The translations under genes were made by a program, and so were the position numbers. Positions 57,515 to 64,000 of a stretch of 64,000 nt of DNA are shown here, one piece after another. Source of the DNA: Pseudobdellovibrio sp031428275 (GTDB lineage: Bacteria > Bdellovibrionota > Bdellovibrionia > Bdellovibrionales > Bdellovibrionaceae). The notes under the pieces are model-generated. The model worked only from the letters and a program-made list of their open reading frames with translations. It made no database searches and had not been told where the DNA came from. How positions within the stretch are numbered: position 1 is the first letter of the stretch; every line of letters starts with the position of its first letter. The stretch lies in assembly GCA_031428275.1 (NCBI GenBank), contig JANPPC010000016.1, forward strand, positions 45,124 through 109,123, in the 5' to 3' direction.

Positions 57515-58834
57515 CTAGTCGAAAAATGGAAAGTAATCGTTACGATGTATGTATCCACCCGGAGATACGTCATAACTGTTTCCGAAGCTTCCGACAAAGT
57601 CGTCTGGACCAGTAAAATCATCGCAAGGACCTTCGATACCGACGCAGGCGCCGGGTTCACTTCCGGTTCTATCGGGAACGGCAACAACACCGGCACTAGA
57701 AATATAATTTAAATAATCAGGGTAGGTATCCCATTCGCGAACGTAAAGCTTAATTCGATTTTTTACCTCGTAGGTTTCATTTAAGCACTCGTACATATAC
57801 GAATCTTCACCGGGAATTAAAAAGTTATTTGCCGAATAATTTGAGGTAGAAATCGGCGAACCTGATCTGTCATCAACCGGATCTACATAAAACGGTTTTG
57901 TTGTTAGACGAGGTAAAACAAAGCCCGTGTGCGAATGAAATGCTGGAGTGTAAAAATTAGAGATCGCAATGTTCGATTTTATTCCGGTGGTTAAGATCGG
58001 CGCCGTAACCGCGAATTCGCCCATTATTCCGGCTGAGGCGCTTTCGATCGACGGAGCCGGAATGCCGTACTTAGAAAATAAAGACCAATTAGTTATACCT
58101 GGTCCGCCGATACATGACTTAGTATCTCCGCCCCACTTTGCTTTTAAAGTATCGACCACGGCAGGGTTAGCGCCCGTCGTCGTCGTCGTCGTTAGGGTGT
58201 AGTTGCCGAAACAACAATTAGCTCCGTCTTCAGAGCCTGTCGTATCATAAACACAGACCGGAGTGTTCGTTTTTTGATTAACTGAAACTTCTCTGAACGA
58301 ATTACAAGCATTAGTAAAAGCAGAGCCATCAACTGAACATTCATAGTTAGTAGTGTCTCCTGATGCATTCTTTGTTATGGCTAATGAAACTGAAGAAGGG
58401 CCAACGCCGACTTCTTTATTGTAGTACCAGTATGGTGTTCTTCTTAAATAGCGGCACATGCCCGCAGGCACATTGTACTGAAAAGTAATTCCTTTTACGA
58501 AAACATCACCCTCGGGTACATCAACGTAACAAGTTAAATCAGTCATACCAGAAGTTGGCGAGATCGAACATTTAGCATCAAACGCTGCTGCAGAACGAAC
58601 ATGCGCAATAGAAGTCGATTCTCTTTTAATACCAACATAGAAGTGCGTTGGATTGTCGATTCCGTCTGAAGTTCCTTCAACGCCGCCGTCGCCCGGTGTT
58701 CCGCCGCCATTGCCAACGGTTGGAAGAGCAAAGGAAGAATTTTCGGCTCCGCCGCCGCATCCTGATCCCGCAATGATGAAAGCACTCATTATAAAGCAAA
58801 AGCTTGTAATTGATTTTACGTTTTTATTTTTCAT
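57515..58834 (-). CDS. Lipoprotein of unknown function with Cys pairs and poly-Thr tract
   Basis: A 439-residue protein with lipobox (FIIAGSGC, Cys at 26) and a Gly-rich linker (GGGTPGDGGVEG). The mature part is rich in Gly, Ser, Thr, Tyr and Cys, suggesting several disulfides in a surface-exposed fold. A run of six or seven Thr is encoded by (CGT)6 at 58175-58192 on the plus strand. I do not recognise the family. It may belong with the two barrel-like proteins on either side. Confidence 0.7.
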   Translation of the reverse strand: MKNKNVKSITSFCFIMSAFIIAGSGCGGGAENSSFALPTVGNGGGTPGDGGVEGTSDGIDNPTHFYVGIKRESTSIAHVRSAAAFDAKCSISPTSGMTDLTCYVDVPEGDVFVKGITFQYNVPAGMCRYLRRTPYWYYNKEVGVGPSSVSLAITKNASGDTTNYECSVDGSAFTNACNSFREVSVNQKTNTPVCVYDTTGSEDGANCCFGNYTLTTTTTTGANPAVVDTLKAKWGGDTKSCIGGPGITNWSLFSKYGIPAPSIESASAGIMGEFAVTAPILTTGIKSNIAISNFYTPAFHSHTGFVLPRLTTKPFYVDPVDDRSGSPISTSNYSANNFLIPGEDSYMYECLNETYEVKNRIKLYVREWDTYPDYLNYISSAGVVAVPDRTGSEPGACVGIEGPCDDFTGPDDFVGSFGNSYDVSPGGYIHRNDYFPFFD

Positions 58835-58996
58835 AACAGCCCCTTATGTGGACAAAAACTTTCAAAACATCTTATTTTGAAACTATTCCCATTTATTCAT
58901 CGGCTGATTTCAGAAAAATTCGATGGACTTAGGTCATGAATGTTAATAAATTTTACAGTAACGGTGTAATTCGCACTTTTACTAAAGCGAGGTTTT

Positions 58997-59626
58997 ATGA
59001 ACAAGTTAGCAATTGGTCTTGTTTCTGTATTGTTGTCTATTAATGTTTTCGCGCAAGAGTCTTCAAGTTCGGTAGGCGCTTTTTCTGGCAACAACGAATC
59101 GATTTTCGTTAAGAAACAAAAAATCGACCGCGAGGGGATTGAACTTTACGCAACTAACTGGGACATGAAATCACTTAAAAAGGTTGGTTTAGGTCTGGCG
59201 TTGGGTGGTTCAAACGGAGTAATCGGATTAAATGGCGAGGTTAATTTAGATCCGGCTGAAGCGTTAGTCGTCGGGCTAGGTTTGGGGCCAAGCTACGGAA
59301 CATTTGGTCTAGGCTGGAAACACAATTTTGAAGGCGAATATTTATCTCCATATTCAAAAGTTGGTTATTCGAAGTGGTTTAGTTCATCTAGCGGATCAGG
59401 TTCGGCTGCTGACTCTGATGTCTTGAAAAGACTTTTTTCTGAATCAGATTTACGCTCTAACAGATTCGATGCTGACTTCATTACAGGTGGTGGCGGTATT
59501 GAATACAATCAGCTTGAAGGTGAGCTTGCGGGCATAAATTTTTACGGTGAAGTCATATTAATGGCTGAAGTCAGATCGTTTACATTTATACCGACGGGTG
59601 CGGTTGGTATAACTTACTATTATTAA
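58997..59626 (+). CDS. Exported protein, probably small beta-barrel
   Basis: A 209-residue protein with a signal peptide (LAIGLVSVLLSINVFAQ). Glycine-rich alternating strands (VGLGLALGGSNGVIGLNGEVNL, LVVGLGLGPSYGTFGLGWKHNF, GVGITYYY-type end) suggest an outer-membrane barrel ending in aromatic residues. A Ser/Gly loop lies in the middle (SSSSGSGSAAD). No family recognised. ATG with GCGAGG upstream; terminator follows. Confidence 0.7.
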   Translation: MNKLAIGLVSVLLSINVFAQESSSSVGAFSGNNESIFVKKQKIDREGIELYATNWDMKSLKKVGLGLALGGSNGVIGLNGEVNLDPAEALVVGLGLGPSYGTFGLGWKHNFEGEYLSPYSKVGYSKWFSSSSGSGSAADSDVLKRLFSESDLRSNRFDADFITGGGGIEYNQLEGELAGINFYGEVILMAEVRSFTFIPTGAVGITYYY

Positions 59627-59656
59627 ATTAAATACGACATTTTTCTCTCTGTAAAT

Positions 59657-59679
59657 AGGCGACTGCGGTTGCCTTTTTT
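59657..59679 (+). terminator. Intrinsic terminator after the barrel-like gene
   Basis: AGGCGAC (59657-59663), TGCG, GTTGCCT (59668-59674) form a 7-bp stem with one G-U pair, followed by a six-T run. Confidence 0.82.
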
Positions 59680-59729
59680 ATTTTCAAACATCTAAAAAAC
59701 TTTATAAAAACATGTATCCCTAAAAATAA

Positions 59730-59758
59730 AAAACCCCTGGTCAAAGACCAAGGGTTTT
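59730..59758 (-). terminator. Intrinsic terminator of the 28-residue Ala/Lys/Thr gene
   Basis: On the minus strand CCCTTGGTC pairs with GACCAGGGG (one mismatch) and is followed by TTTTTTATTTTT. It lies 27 bases downstream of the stop of the tiny gene, so that gene has its own transcript end. Confidence 0.78.
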
Positions 59759-59784
59759 AAAAGCCTAAGCTTTTACAAAAGAAA

Positions 59785-59871
59785 CTACTTCTTTTTCTTT
59801 TTAGTAGCTTTTTTTGTAGTTTTCTTAGCAGCTTTTTTAGTTGCTTTTTTAGCAGCTTTTTTCTTAGCCAT
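59785..59871 (-). CDS. 28-residue Ala/Lys/Thr-only protein (histone-H1-tail-like)
   Basis: An unlisted small gene: ATG at 59869-59871, stop TAG at 59785-59787, 28 codons. After Met the product contains only Ala, Lys and Thr, with repeated AAKK/ATKK units and a poly-Lys end, so it is extremely basic. It closely resembles AAKKA tails of bacterial histone-H1-like proteins and the tail of L21 at 35304. A strong AGGAG lies seven bases before the ATG, and an intrinsic terminator follows. Translation is thus likely. A DNA- or RNA-binding role (nucleoid packing) is inference. Confidence 0.75.
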   Translation of the reverse strand: MAKKKAAKKATKKAAKKTTKKATKKKKK

Positions 59872-60038
59872 GTGTTGCTCCTATCGGTAGTGATCATATT
59901 TCTATAACCACAGTTGTTGTTGTTAAGACTTTTCAGTCTTCCTTATTAAAATTGTTAATAAATCGACAAGCTTCGTCAAGAAAAAATTTGCTGTGCATCA
60001 AAATTGCGTTGAAGAAGTTGAAAATGTAGGGGGTATTC

Positions 60039-60773
60039 ATGCTTCAAGCGCTGCTTTCGATGTTCGGAATCGTAATCGTTTACCGAAATTTGTCGGTTCT
60101 TGCGAAATTTGAAGTGATCACTTTGCGAAATTCGCGGATCTATTTCATTTTTCTTCACTCGCCGTTGTACGTTTCTATCATTTTCAAAGATCAAACTGCG
60201 TTTCTCTTCATATACATCGGCATTTTTTTACTAACATTAATCTTTTATCGAAAGATTTTGAACTTTTTCGCAATTTCGACGTACGAAAATTGTCACTTGC
60301 AGATATTAGATCAACTTATTCTGCTATTGAAGTCAGGAAAGTCTGCGCAAACTGCGCTTAAAATCGTGTTAAGTGGTTTTTCGGCGTGGGAAAAATTGAT
60401 TTTTCGTAATTTGCAGTCGATTTTTGAAATCGAAAGACAAGAATTGAAGCCACTTTGCGAAAAGAATCAGTTTTACTTTCAAGAAATGCAGCTGATGTTG
60501 CGCTCTTCATCGCATGTGATTGAACAATTAAGATCTTTTCGCGAGGGTCTTCGCATTCAGCGAAGCTTGAGACATAGGTCGAGACAGGTTTCACAACAAA
60601 TTCGTGCGCAAGCGGTGGCTTCAGTCGCGATTTATATCGGAATATTTTGCCTGAGCAGCTCATTTTTAGATTTAAAAAAGTCTTTCAGCTTAGTTTTAGC
60701 GTCCGTTATCCTGTTTTTAATCGGATTTGGTAGCATTTTTCTATTAGGGGGGCGTATTAAATGGAAAACTTAG
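60039..60773 (+). CDS. TadB/GspF-like inner-membrane protein
   Basis: A 244-residue protein with two to three N-terminal membrane helices (about 40-80) and two at the end (195-240). The cytoplasmic part carries a T2SSF-type helical domain (LDQLILLLKSGKSAQTALKIV, then SRQVSQQIRAQAVASVAIYIG). TadB forms the inner-membrane platform of Flp/Tad pili. No TadA ATPase or Flp pilin is next to it. ATG with TAGGGGG upstream; 13-base overlap with the next gene. Confidence 0.72.
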   Translation: MLQALLSMFGIVIVYRNLSVLAKFEVITLRNSRIYFIFLHSPLYVSIIFKDQTAFLFIYIGIFLLTLIFYRKILNFFAISTYENCHLQILDQLILLLKSGKSAQTALKIVLSGFSAWEKLIFRNLQSIFEIERQELKPLCEKNQFYFQEMQLMLRSSSHVIEQLRSFREGLRIQRSLRHRSRQVSQQIRAQAVASVAIYIGIFCLSSSFLDLKKSFSLVLASVILFLIGFGSIFLLGGRIKWKT

Positions 60774-61180
60774 CACCATCACTTATTCTTTTGTGGGACG
60801 TGAGGCGATCTTTAGAAAAAGGACAGGCTCTTTCGACCGGTATTAAAACTTTTTTGGCACGAAAACGCACAAGTTTGTTTGCAGATCAGGTTGAAAGCTG
60901 GTGGTTAGCACAAACCAACCCTCAAATCAGCTTTGATAAGCAAAAAATTTCGATGACCCGGAAGTATTTGCTCGAAATTCTTGAACAGGGGCTTCTTGGG
61001 CAAGCGGTATTAGAAAATCTTAAATCCTACGAGTCTGAACTTATTTTAAGCTGCGAAGATGAGATTCAAAAGCATATTGCGAAACTGCCCCTTCTAATGA
61101 TGATTCCATTGATGGGATTTATATTTCCGGCGTTGATGTTATTGCTTGTGGGGCCGCTACTAAACGCTCTTCAATTCTAG
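60761..61180 (+). CDS. TadC/GspF-like inner-membrane protein (short)
   Basis: A 139-residue protein with a single T2SSF-type domain. The C-terminus (HIAKLPLLMMIPLMGFIFPALMLLLVGPLL) is characteristic of TadC. It lacks the N-terminal helices of full TadC (about 300 residues), so it is a reduced form. ATG with TAGGGGGG upstream, inside the end of the TadB-like gene. Together they would give a two-part platform. Confidence 0.72.
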   Translation: MENLAPSLILLWDVRRSLEKGQALSTGIKTFLARKRTSLFADQVESWWLAQTNPQISFDKQKISMTRKYLLEILEQGLLGQAVLENLKSYESELILSCEDEIQKHIAKLPLLMMIPLMGFIFPALMLLLVGPLLNALQF

Positions 61181-61201
61181 AAAAAAGGATTGTTTAAAAA
61201 C

Positions 61202-61238
61202 CCTCCGGAAGTTATTTTTAAAGAATAACCCACGGAGG
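61202..61238 (+). promoter_or_regulatory. RNA hairpin that covers a ribosome binding site
   Basis: CCTCCG (61202-61207) pairs with CGGAGG (61233-61238); inside, GTTATT (61211-61216) pairs with AATAAC (61224-61229). Two 6-bp stems are thus separated by a 3x3 internal loop. The GGAGG in the outer stem is the ribosome binding site of ATG 61247. Melting would allow translation of the small gene and, by coupling, of the two cysteine genes. No T-run follows, so it is not a terminator. Confidence 0.65.
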
Positions 61239-61246
61239 TAGCCCAA

Positions 61247-61450
61247 ATGTCATTGATTCAGAATGAAGATTTAAATGTTTTGGTTCAAGAATTGTCAAAA
61301 AAGACTCCAAATCCTCAATTAATAAAAAGTAAAACAGAAATTCTAGGAATTCCGTACAGCGCTGATCTGATTGTGCTGATGTCTGAAGTTTTAGTGTTTC
61401 TTTCTCAAAACGACTCAAAACGCTCGGTCATGAAAGAAAAGGCAGTATGA
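61247..61450 (+). CDS. 67-residue leader protein of the transsulfuration operon
   Basis: A small cytoplasmic protein I do not recognise, with no cysteine, no membrane helix and a mix of charged and hydrophobic residues (LNVLVQELSKKTPNPQLIKS). The stop overlaps the next start (ATGA at 61447-61450), so the pair is translationally coupled. Its ribosome binding site GGAGG lies in a hairpin. It may be a regulator of the cysteine genes or only a coupling device. Confidence 0.72.
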   Translation: MSLIQNEDLNVLVQELSKKTPNPQLIKSKTEILGIPYSADLIVLMSEVLVFLSQNDSKRSVMKEKAV

Positions 61451-62499
61451 AGCAACTCGAAATATCTAGCGATATTCTGAAAACAATCGGTAATACGCCA
61501 CTGATTAAGCTAAATAAGATCACCAAAAATTCTCCGCACCAGTTCTTTGCCAAGGTCGAGTACTTTAATCCGGGCGGATCAATAAAAGACCGCATTGGGT
61601 TGGCTATGATCGAGGCCGCAGAAAAGCGCGGACTTCTGAAGCCGGGCGGAACAATCGTTGAGGCAACAGCCGGTAACACGGGCATGGGGCTGGCTTTGGC
61701 GGCATTAGTAAAGGGCTATAAATGTATTTTTGTTCTTCCGGCAAAGATGTCAGGAGAAAAGCGCGCAATGTTACGCGCTTACGGTGCGCGCGTCATAATT
61801 ACTCCGACGGGGGTGGAGCCTGAAGACCCAATGAGCCACTACTCGGTGGCGAAAAGAATCTCTGAACAAACCGAGAACTGTCTTTATACAAATCAATATC
61901 ACAATTCAGATAATTTCGATGTTCACTATCAAGTGACGGGTCCAGAACTTTGGCAACAAGCCAAAGGTGAAATTGACGCTTTTGTGGCGGGCGTGGGAAC
62001 GGGCGGAACGCTTTCTGGAGTCGGAAAATACTTAAAAGAGCAAAATCCGAATGTAAAAATTATTTGCGCAGACCCGATTGGCAGTATTTTAGCTGATTTA
62101 TATCATCACGGAAAAGTTATCGACCCTCCAGGCGCTTACAAAGTTGAAGGCGTTGGCGAAGATATGTTGCCAGGTAACTGTCATTTAAAAGTTTATGACG
62201 GTTTCGAAAAGGTTGATGATCTAGAGGCTTTCTCGATGACTCGCCGATTAGTTGAAGAAGAAGCACTTTGCGTAGGGCCATCTAGCGGGCTTATTTTAGT
62301 TGGCGCGATGAAATACGCGGCTAAACTAACGAAGCCATCAAAAATCGTCGTGGTTATGCCAGATTCAGGTAAGGCGTATATGTCGAAAGCATTTAACGAC
62401 CAGTGGATGGTTGAAAATGGCTTTTTAAATCCCGAAGCTCTAAAAAAAGCTTTCAACGTTGAAGTTTTAGCGGCAGAAGAGTTAAAAAAATACAAATAG
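61447..62499 (+). CDS. Cystathionine beta-synthase-type PLP enzyme
   Basis: A 350-residue type II PLP enzyme without C-terminal CBS domains. The PLP lysine is K47 (GGSIKDRIG). EATAGNTGMGLALAA and FVAGVGTGGTLSGVGKYLKE are the phosphate- and ring-binding loops; VEGVGEDMLPGNC is more like cystathionine beta-synthase than cysteine synthase (CysK). It joins homocysteine and serine to cystathionine, or makes cysteine from O-acetylserine; the next gene favours the former. Translationally coupled to the preceding small gene. Confidence 0.85.
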   Translation: MKQLEISSDILKTIGNTPLIKLNKITKNSPHQFFAKVEYFNPGGSIKDRIGLAMIEAAEKRGLLKPGGTIVEATAGNTGMGLALAALVKGYKCIFVLPAKMSGEKRAMLRAYGARVIITPTGVEPEDPMSHYSVAKRISEQTENCLYTNQYHNSDNFDVHYQVTGPELWQQAKGEIDAFVAGVGTGGTLSGVGKYLKEQNPNVKIICADPIGSILADLYHHGKVIDPPGAYKVEGVGEDMLPGNCHLKVYDGFEKVDDLEAFSMTRRLVEEEALCVGPSSGLILVGAMKYAAKLTKPSKIVVVMPDSGKAYMSKAFNDQWMVENGFLNPEALKKAFNVEVLAAEELKKYK

Positions 62500-62508
62500 A
62501 GGTCTGAT

Positions 62509-63675
62509 ATGTCTTCAGTAAAAGAAAAAATGAAATTTTCAACGCGCGCAATACATGCGGGTCAACAACCAGACCCAACGACGGGCGCGATTATGACTCC
62601 GATCTACTTAACCTCAACTTACGTGCAAGAATCTCCGGGCGTTCATAAAGGTTGGGAGTATTCGCGAACCCATAACCCAACACGCCGAGCTTATGAAAAC
62701 TGCATCGCCAATCTTGAAAGCGGCAAATTTGGTTTTGCCTTTGCTTCGGGTTGCGCGGCAACAACCACTGTTCTGCATTTGTTGAAAAAAGGCGACCACG
62801 TGATCGCGATGGATGATATGTACGGCGGCACATTTCGTTTATTTGATAAAGTTTTGCAAAATGATGGTTTTGAATTCACTTACACGGATTTAACGGTTGT
62901 TGAAAACTTCGAAAAAGCGATAAAGCCAAATACAAAAATGGTTTGGTTAGAAACTCCGACGAATCCAACGTTGAAATTAACCGATATCGCAGCGATCTGT
63001 AAAATTGCGAAACAAAAAAATATCTTAGTCGCGGTTGATAACACATTTATGTCTCCGTACTTTCAGCGCCCGTTAGAATTGGGTGCCGACATCGTTGTTC
63101 ATTCGGCAACGAAGTACTTGGGTGGGCACAGTGATATCGTCGGCGGTATCGCGGTTACTTCAGACGAAAAAATTGCTGAACGTATCCAGTTTTTAACTAA
63201 TTCAATGGGCTCTATTCAAGGTGCTTTTGATTCTTTCTTAGCTTTGCGGAGTTTAAAAACTTTAGCGATTCGTATGAAAGCTCACCAAGAAGGTGCAATG
63301 AAAGTTGCGGCTTACTTAGAGTCTCATCCGATGGTTGAAAAAGTTGTGTACCCAGGTTTAGCTTCGCACCCTCAGCATGCTTTGGCGAAACAACAGATGA
63401 GCGGCTTCGGCGGCATGATCACTTTCTTTATAAAAGGTGGGCTAACGGCTTCGAAAAAGTTCTTAGAATCAGTTCAGGTATTTGCCTTAGCTGAATCTTT
63501 GGGTGGCGTAGAATCGCTTATCGAGCACCCGGCGATCATGACTCATGCTTCAGTTCCGGCAGAAATGCGCAAAAAACTAGGAATTGATGATTCTTTAATC
63601 AGATTATCAGTTGGGATCGAAGATATCGACGATCTATTAGCAGATTTAAAGCAGGCATTCGATCAATTGAAATAG
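62509..63675 (+). CDS. Cystathionine gamma-lyase/gamma-synthase-type PLP enzyme
   Basis: A 388-residue Cys/Met-metabolism PLP enzyme. PLP lysine K202 lies in HSATKYLGGHSDIVGG; YSRTHNPTRRAYENCIANLE and FASGCAATTTVLHLL are characteristic. Members act as cystathionine gamma-lyase (cystathionine to cysteine) or gamma-synthase. Adjacent to the CBS-type enzyme, the lyase is most likely, giving reverse transsulfuration from methionine to cysteine. It begins 9 bases after its partner, with AGAGG before the ATG. Confidence 0.87.
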   Translation: MSSVKEKMKFSTRAIHAGQQPDPTTGAIMTPIYLTSTYVQESPGVHKGWEYSRTHNPTRRAYENCIANLESGKFGFAFASGCAATTTVLHLLKKGDHVIAMDDMYGGTFRLFDKVLQNDGFEFTYTDLTVVENFEKAIKPNTKMVWLETPTNPTLKLTDIAAICKIAKQKNILVAVDNTFMSPYFQRPLELGADIVVHSATKYLGGHSDIVGGIAVTSDEKIAERIQFLTNSMGSIQGAFDSFLALRSLKTLAIRMKAHQEGAMKVAAYLESHPMVEKVVYPGLASHPQHALAKQQMSGFGGMITFFIKGGLTASKKFLESVQVFALAESLGGVESLIEHPAIMTHASVPAEMRKKLGIDDSLIRLSVGIEDIDDLLADLKQAFDQLK

Positions 63676-63704
63676 TTGACTTAAATGCCCGTAATCGTTA
63701 GTTT
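63676..63704 (+). promoter_or_regulatory. Putative tRNA-Phe promoter
   Basis: TTGACT (63676-63681), 17 bases, TAGTTT (63699-63704). The -35 fits five of six, the -10 is weak. The calculated transcript start lies about 10 bases before the tRNA. It immediately follows the stop of the gamma-lyase gene. Confidence 0.4.
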
Positions 63705-63724
63705 TCAAGTTCACTTTTTAGCGT

Positions 63725-63800
<76 letters not shown>

Positions 63801-63869
63801 TTTTTTTTCTTCAAACAGATCTAGAATCTTTTTGTTTAAACAACACCCTTAATTCGCTAAACTTTTCAG

Positions 63870-64000
63870 ATGAAATACAAATTGCCAAAAGGCTACGTCG
63901 TTAAGGAAATGTCTAAAGATGACTTTTCAAAGTTATTTGGTTCTCCTCCAAAGGTAGGGGCACCTGGAGATTCTGTTAGCCGCAATAGGCTTTTACTCTG
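63870..64000 (+). CDS. Start of an unidentified gene (cut by window edge)
   Basis: An open frame starts at ATG 63870 (MKYKLPKGYVVKEMSKDDFS...) and runs to the window end without stop (43 codons). The beginning (strand-like YVVKEMSKDDFSKLF) is of the kind seen in GNAT acetyltransferases, but far too little is visible to assign a family. Only a weak ribosome binding site is seen. Confidence 0.45.
   Translation, partial: MKYKLPKGYVVKEMSKDDFSKLFGSPPKVGAPGDSVSRNRLLL

Noticed and set aside
58141..58200. Triplet repeat considered as part of a CRISPR-like array.
   Set aside because: There are no spaced repeats; it is a simple (CGT)n run within coding sequence.
59640..59760. Two hairpins read as one small RNA gene.
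   Set aside because: They are better explained as terminators of the genes on either side, one on each strand.
61181..61246. SAM or cobalamin riboswitch upstream of the transsulfuration genes.
   Set aside because: The leader is too short and lacks the known conserved cores; only the ribosome-binding-site hairpin is supported.

Overview
The window is a gene-dense, AT-rich stretch (roughly 40 % G+C by eye) of a bacterial chromosome. I infer a Bdellovibrionota member (Bdellovibrio-like predatory bacterium). The support is a diderm envelope gene set (LolA, TatC, beta-barrels, several lipoproteins), scattered single-copy housekeeping genes typical of that group, many lysine-rich proteins, nucleoside-scavenging genes and small orphan exported proteins. 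This is inference from gene content; no rRNA is present to test it. I see no transposase, integrase, CRISPR array or prophage, and no gap longer than about 300 bases without a gene.

Layout. 1-6475 (minus): 5' part of lon, two DksA/TraR-like regulators, a lipoprotein with a periplasmic-binding fold, dnaJ-like, grpE, hemW. 6489-11974 (plus): double-domain M16 peptidase, two proteins of unknown function, tatA/B and tatC. 11990-22155 (minus): an apparent operon asnS - acyl-CoA carboxylase (carboxyltransferase, biotin carboxylase, biotin carrier) - lipoprotein - nupC, preceded by an RND transporter fused to a lipoprotein-sorting-like domain. 22121-26090: a secreted protein, an outer-membrane barrel and a lipid-anchored subtilase. 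26290-29099 (minus): deoC-deoA-punA nucleoside catabolism; with nupC this gives uptake and phosphorolysis of nucleosides. 29160-30236: pilT. 30354-35171: RNase G, an exported KatG behind an OxyR-like site, and a Fic-family protein whose catalytic motif is lost. 35304-42174 (plus): rplU-rpmA, then obg - nadD/rsfS fusion - rlmH - comF - lolA - rimO - unknown. 42195-47412: TPR protein, pilin-like protein, nadE, a DEDDh exonuclease and a ferredoxin. 47434-56462 (minus): mdh - sucC - sucD - ndk, rRNA uracil methyltransferase, PilF-like TPR, RodZ-like, GT39, a degenerate PHP protein. 56756-59626: surface proteins of unknown function. 59785-61180: a 28-residue Ala/Lys/Thr protein and a TadB/TadC-like pair. 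61247-63675: a small protein plus reverse transsulfuration genes (cystathionine beta-synthase and gamma-lyase types) behind a hairpin that covers the ribosome binding site. 63725-63800: tRNA-Phe, then the start of a further gene.

The most interesting items are not one large cluster but several compact oddities: the ribosome-binding-site hairpin in front of the cysteine genes, the 28-residue histone-H1-tail-like protein with its own ribosome binding site and terminator, the catalytically dead Fic/winged-helix protein with a palindrome over its start codon, the OxyR-type site before the exported catalase-peroxidase, and two gene fusions (RND-LolA-like, NadD-RsfS).
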